Of a DNA stretch of 64,000 nucleotides, positions 61,855-64,000 are shown in pieces. The stretch lies in the NCBI GenBank assembly GCA_005406025.1, contig BGZK01000088.1:742316-806315 (forward strand), given 5' to 3'. Made by a program: the position numbers and the translations under genes. The notes beneath the pieces were generated by a model. It did no database searches. It was not told the origin of the DNA and saw nothing but the letters and a program-made list of their open reading frames with translations. The DNA is from Eumeta japonica. Taxonomy: Eukaryota; Arthropoda; Insecta; Lepidoptera; Psychidae. Every line of letters begins with the position of its first letter. Positions within the stretch are counted from its first letter, which is position 1.

Positions 61855-63027
61855 CTAGATAACAAAAGTATTTATCAGAAAGATTTGCTTGAAATTGAGA
61901 AACATTACGTATTATAAGGTTATTTATAAAAGAAACTAATCTGTTTTACTAATAAATAAGTTCGTTAATGTTAACAAACATCATAGTTATATACTGATTT
62001 TCAATGCTTGGTTCCCGATATTAATGCTTTATTAATATTTAATTTAGTTCCACTATCTTTTAGAATAGATAAAATAAATAAAATGATGAGCATGGTTTCA
62101 TTCGCAAACAAACATATGAATTAAATTTTTTGGGGTTCCGAGCCAAAATGGCAAAAAAGGAACCCTTATAGTTTCGTCCTGTCTGTCCGTCCGTCCGTCC
62201 GTCCGCCCGTATGTCACAGGCATTTTATTCACAAACTAGAAGACGTATATTGATGAAATTTATAGTGTAGGTGTCTTGTATAAACTGCTATCAAGTTTGG
62301 TAATTAAATAACAAAAATAAGTATTTCTATGGGGGCATTCCATACATGTAAGAGAAGCTGAAAATATTTTTTTTCACCAAATATCAACGAGTGATACATA
62401 TTTCGACAGTTCTTTTAAAAATACTTTAAGGTTTCTTAGCAATTTTTCTGTGTACGTGAACAATTTCGGAAATAATCACTCCGAAATTAGCAGAAATTGT
62501 GTCCTTTCCCTTTATTTTCTATACCGTGTTTCCAATAAATATGAAAAATATAACGAAGGTAACGCTTAGTAACTTTCAACGAAAATTATTTTAAAGATGA
62601 TCGAGTCTTTGGGTTATTGCCTAAAAACTGCATTTCTCAACAAAAGGACGTAATTCCCATGAATATATGCTCTTTTGCTGATGCAATTTAGTTTACACTT
62701 TAATAATAATAGTCGCCATACCTACTTATGTTTCTAGTTATAGGCGACTAAAGTGCTTATAACTATTCTGTGTGGGAAACGTGGAAAAAGCGTAACAATG
62801 TACTTTTTTCATCTCCAGTGCATTTCTTTGTAATAATGGCTTAAGAATCCTAAAATGAGCCAGTTTTTCAATTGTAAAATTTCTTCATTACCAGTAATAT
62901 TTAATTTAAAATCGAACTTGTATAAAAATAATTTCTTCTCTATAACAACAAATGAATGATTTTGTTCTGTTACGAAGGTGCATTACTTTAATATATTCAT
63001 TTATTTTAGTTTTGTATAAATGCCAAC
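61855..63027 (-). other. PDE6-like intron
   Basis: A 1.2-kb intron. Most of it is the ~700-bp dispersed element at 62132-62838. The rest is AT-rich. Confidence 0.7.
62132..62838 (+). mobile_element. ~700-bp non-autonomous dispersed element, copy 2
   Basis: It starts GGGGTTCCGAGCCAAAATGG, and GGAACCC closes a GGGTTCC/GGAACCC stem. Next comes a GTCC tetranucleotide array (62182-62212), then landmarks shared in inverted orientation with 13768-14484: ATATTTCGACAGTTCTTTTA, ATGCTCTTTTGCTGATGCA, CATACCTACTTATGTTTCTA and TATAACTATTCTGTGTGG. It ends near GTGCATTTCTTTG. No ORF. Confidence 0.65.
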
Positions 63028-63248
63028 CTGTGAATTCCTCGATGGGCTTGTCTATTGTGTCGTGATCTATCCAAGTCAAACCCATTTCCACCTTCTCCGC
63101 GAGGTCCTGCCATCGTTGCCTGTTTTCAAGAGTCCCCGTATATAAAGGCTGAATCCAAGGGAAAGTCTCCGATAACACTTTGTAGAGTGGTAGACATATC
63201 ATGTCTATAAAACCGACTTGCATTTGCGGCAGCTCATCTTTCTTTTCC
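63028..63248 (-). CDS. PDE6-like cyclic-nucleotide phosphodiesterase, catalytic-domain exon (partial gene)
   Basis: A 221-nt exon between an ATTATTACAG acceptor and an ACAG|GTTGGC donor. It encodes [20 protein letters not shown], continues [20 protein letters not shown] and [19 protein letters not shown], and ends DKPIEEFT. This is the C-terminal end of a PDEase I catalytic domain. MQVGFID holds the invariant purine-binding Gln and the clamp Phe (Gln817 and Phe820 in human PDE5). The enzyme class hydrolyses cyclic nucleotides. The sequence best fits insect PDE6-type, cGMP-preferring enzymes. GAF domains and the metal-binding His/Asp residues lie in exons beyond the right edge. Confidence 0.85.
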
Positions 63249-64000
63249 CTGTAATAATAGAAAATTTCGTATAAACTATAACACTCTATTTTTTTTTTAA
63301 TTAAACAATACGTCATCTTGTTACTTCGCCATTTGGCGCTTACGTAATTTTTCTGCTATTGAGCTTATCCTCATCCATTATCTTTTCATACTCTTTATTC
63401 TTTTAACGAAGTATTACAACATAATCACAAAAGATATGTTTATTTACTATCTTCCATTGCGGAACTGATGTAATAAAATCATATTTTTTACAATCAATTA
63501 CAACCGTTGTATGTAAGCTTCCATTCTCAGTTCATTGTAAAAATATAACCAAACGTATTTATAATAAAGTGAATATAATTATTCGTAAAACACTTTTATT
63601 CATAATCGAAGACTACACTCCATGCAAATAAAAGCGCACACAAAAGTATTTTATGGAGAAAATACTATCAGGTACCTTGAAACGCAAATTTTAAATAACG
63701 GGAACTAGAAGGGAAAAAGCACGGGAGTAGAAGTGAGAAACGTATGAAGAATATCTTCGTCTAAAGAAATCCATTCCCATATCCACGAAGGCGAAGCTGC
63801 GGACGGATCCTAGTATTTAATAAACATTGTTTGTAAAAAAAAAAGTATAGATTTTCTCATTTACAACTTCGACACATCTTATTTCTTAATTTTATTTTTC
63901 TCGGGTATCACTGACCTGTAACTAAGGTTAATATCTTTACAGAAACTTTTTTTAAGTTCGCTTTATGAATTAAACAGTATTGTATTGATAACTTTAGGTA
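63249..64000 (-). other. PDE6-like intron, running off the window
   Basis: No further coding exon is recognised up to the edge. Near 63765-63825 the block CCACGAAGGCGAAGCTGCGG followed by ACGGATCCTAGTA is the inverted edge of the dispersed repeat also seen at 42040. Confidence 0.6.

Overview
The window is a piece of an insect nuclear genome, most likely a moth or butterfly. It is AT-rich, its genes carry introns, and it has the dispersed-repeat load of a lepidopteran chromosome: tRNA-derived SINE-like copies with the lepidopteran 'attaagcc' core, two other dispersed repeat families, and several MITEs. The order is inferred from repeat types and gene families. No species can be named from the sequence alone.

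Layout: 1-25.4 kb holds no gene I can support, only AT-rich DNA, scattered repeats, a few GC-richer patches and one perfect 44-bp palindrome (20255-20298). From 25.5 to 39.4 kb lie two head-to-tail Osiris-family genes (DUF1676) on the + strand. Each has a TATA box, a signal peptide, a CX8C motif, a Gly-rich linker, a hydrophobic segment and a His-containing tail that starts with the shared KSTTYEI block. Both are split by one intron at the same codon and in the same phase; that intron is 7.4 kb in the first gene and 0.5 kb in the second. About 40.7-44.5 kb is decayed tandem and dispersed repeat. About 45.0-50.3 kb is a transposon nest: a hAT MITE with a perfect 8-bp duplication, a pogo/Tigger-type MITE, a broken transposase with psq and DDE domains, and a 2.5-kb element with long terminal inverted repeats. 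A tRNA-Glu(CTC) gene sits at 51.8 kb.

From about 54.2 kb to the right edge the minus strand carries the 3' end of a cyclic-nucleotide phosphodiesterase gene of the PDE5/6/11 class, closest to insect PDE6. Four exons can be placed with consistent splice phases: the end of the catalytic domain, a linker exon, a 207-nt exon ending in a CaaX prenylation box (CHML), and a downstream exon encoding a different tail. Because 207 is a multiple of three and the flanking phases match, skipping the CaaX exon would give a protein with a non-prenylated tail. This is the most interesting signal in the window. The introns of this gene hold a SINE, two other repeats, a MITE, a coding-like remnant and a microRNA-like hairpin.

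A second theme is the number of short-spaced, near-perfect inverted repeats (12-28 bp arms), several inside decayed transposons. They look like the products of local template-switch replication. The Osiris genes and the phosphodiesterase are not functionally linked by anything visible here.
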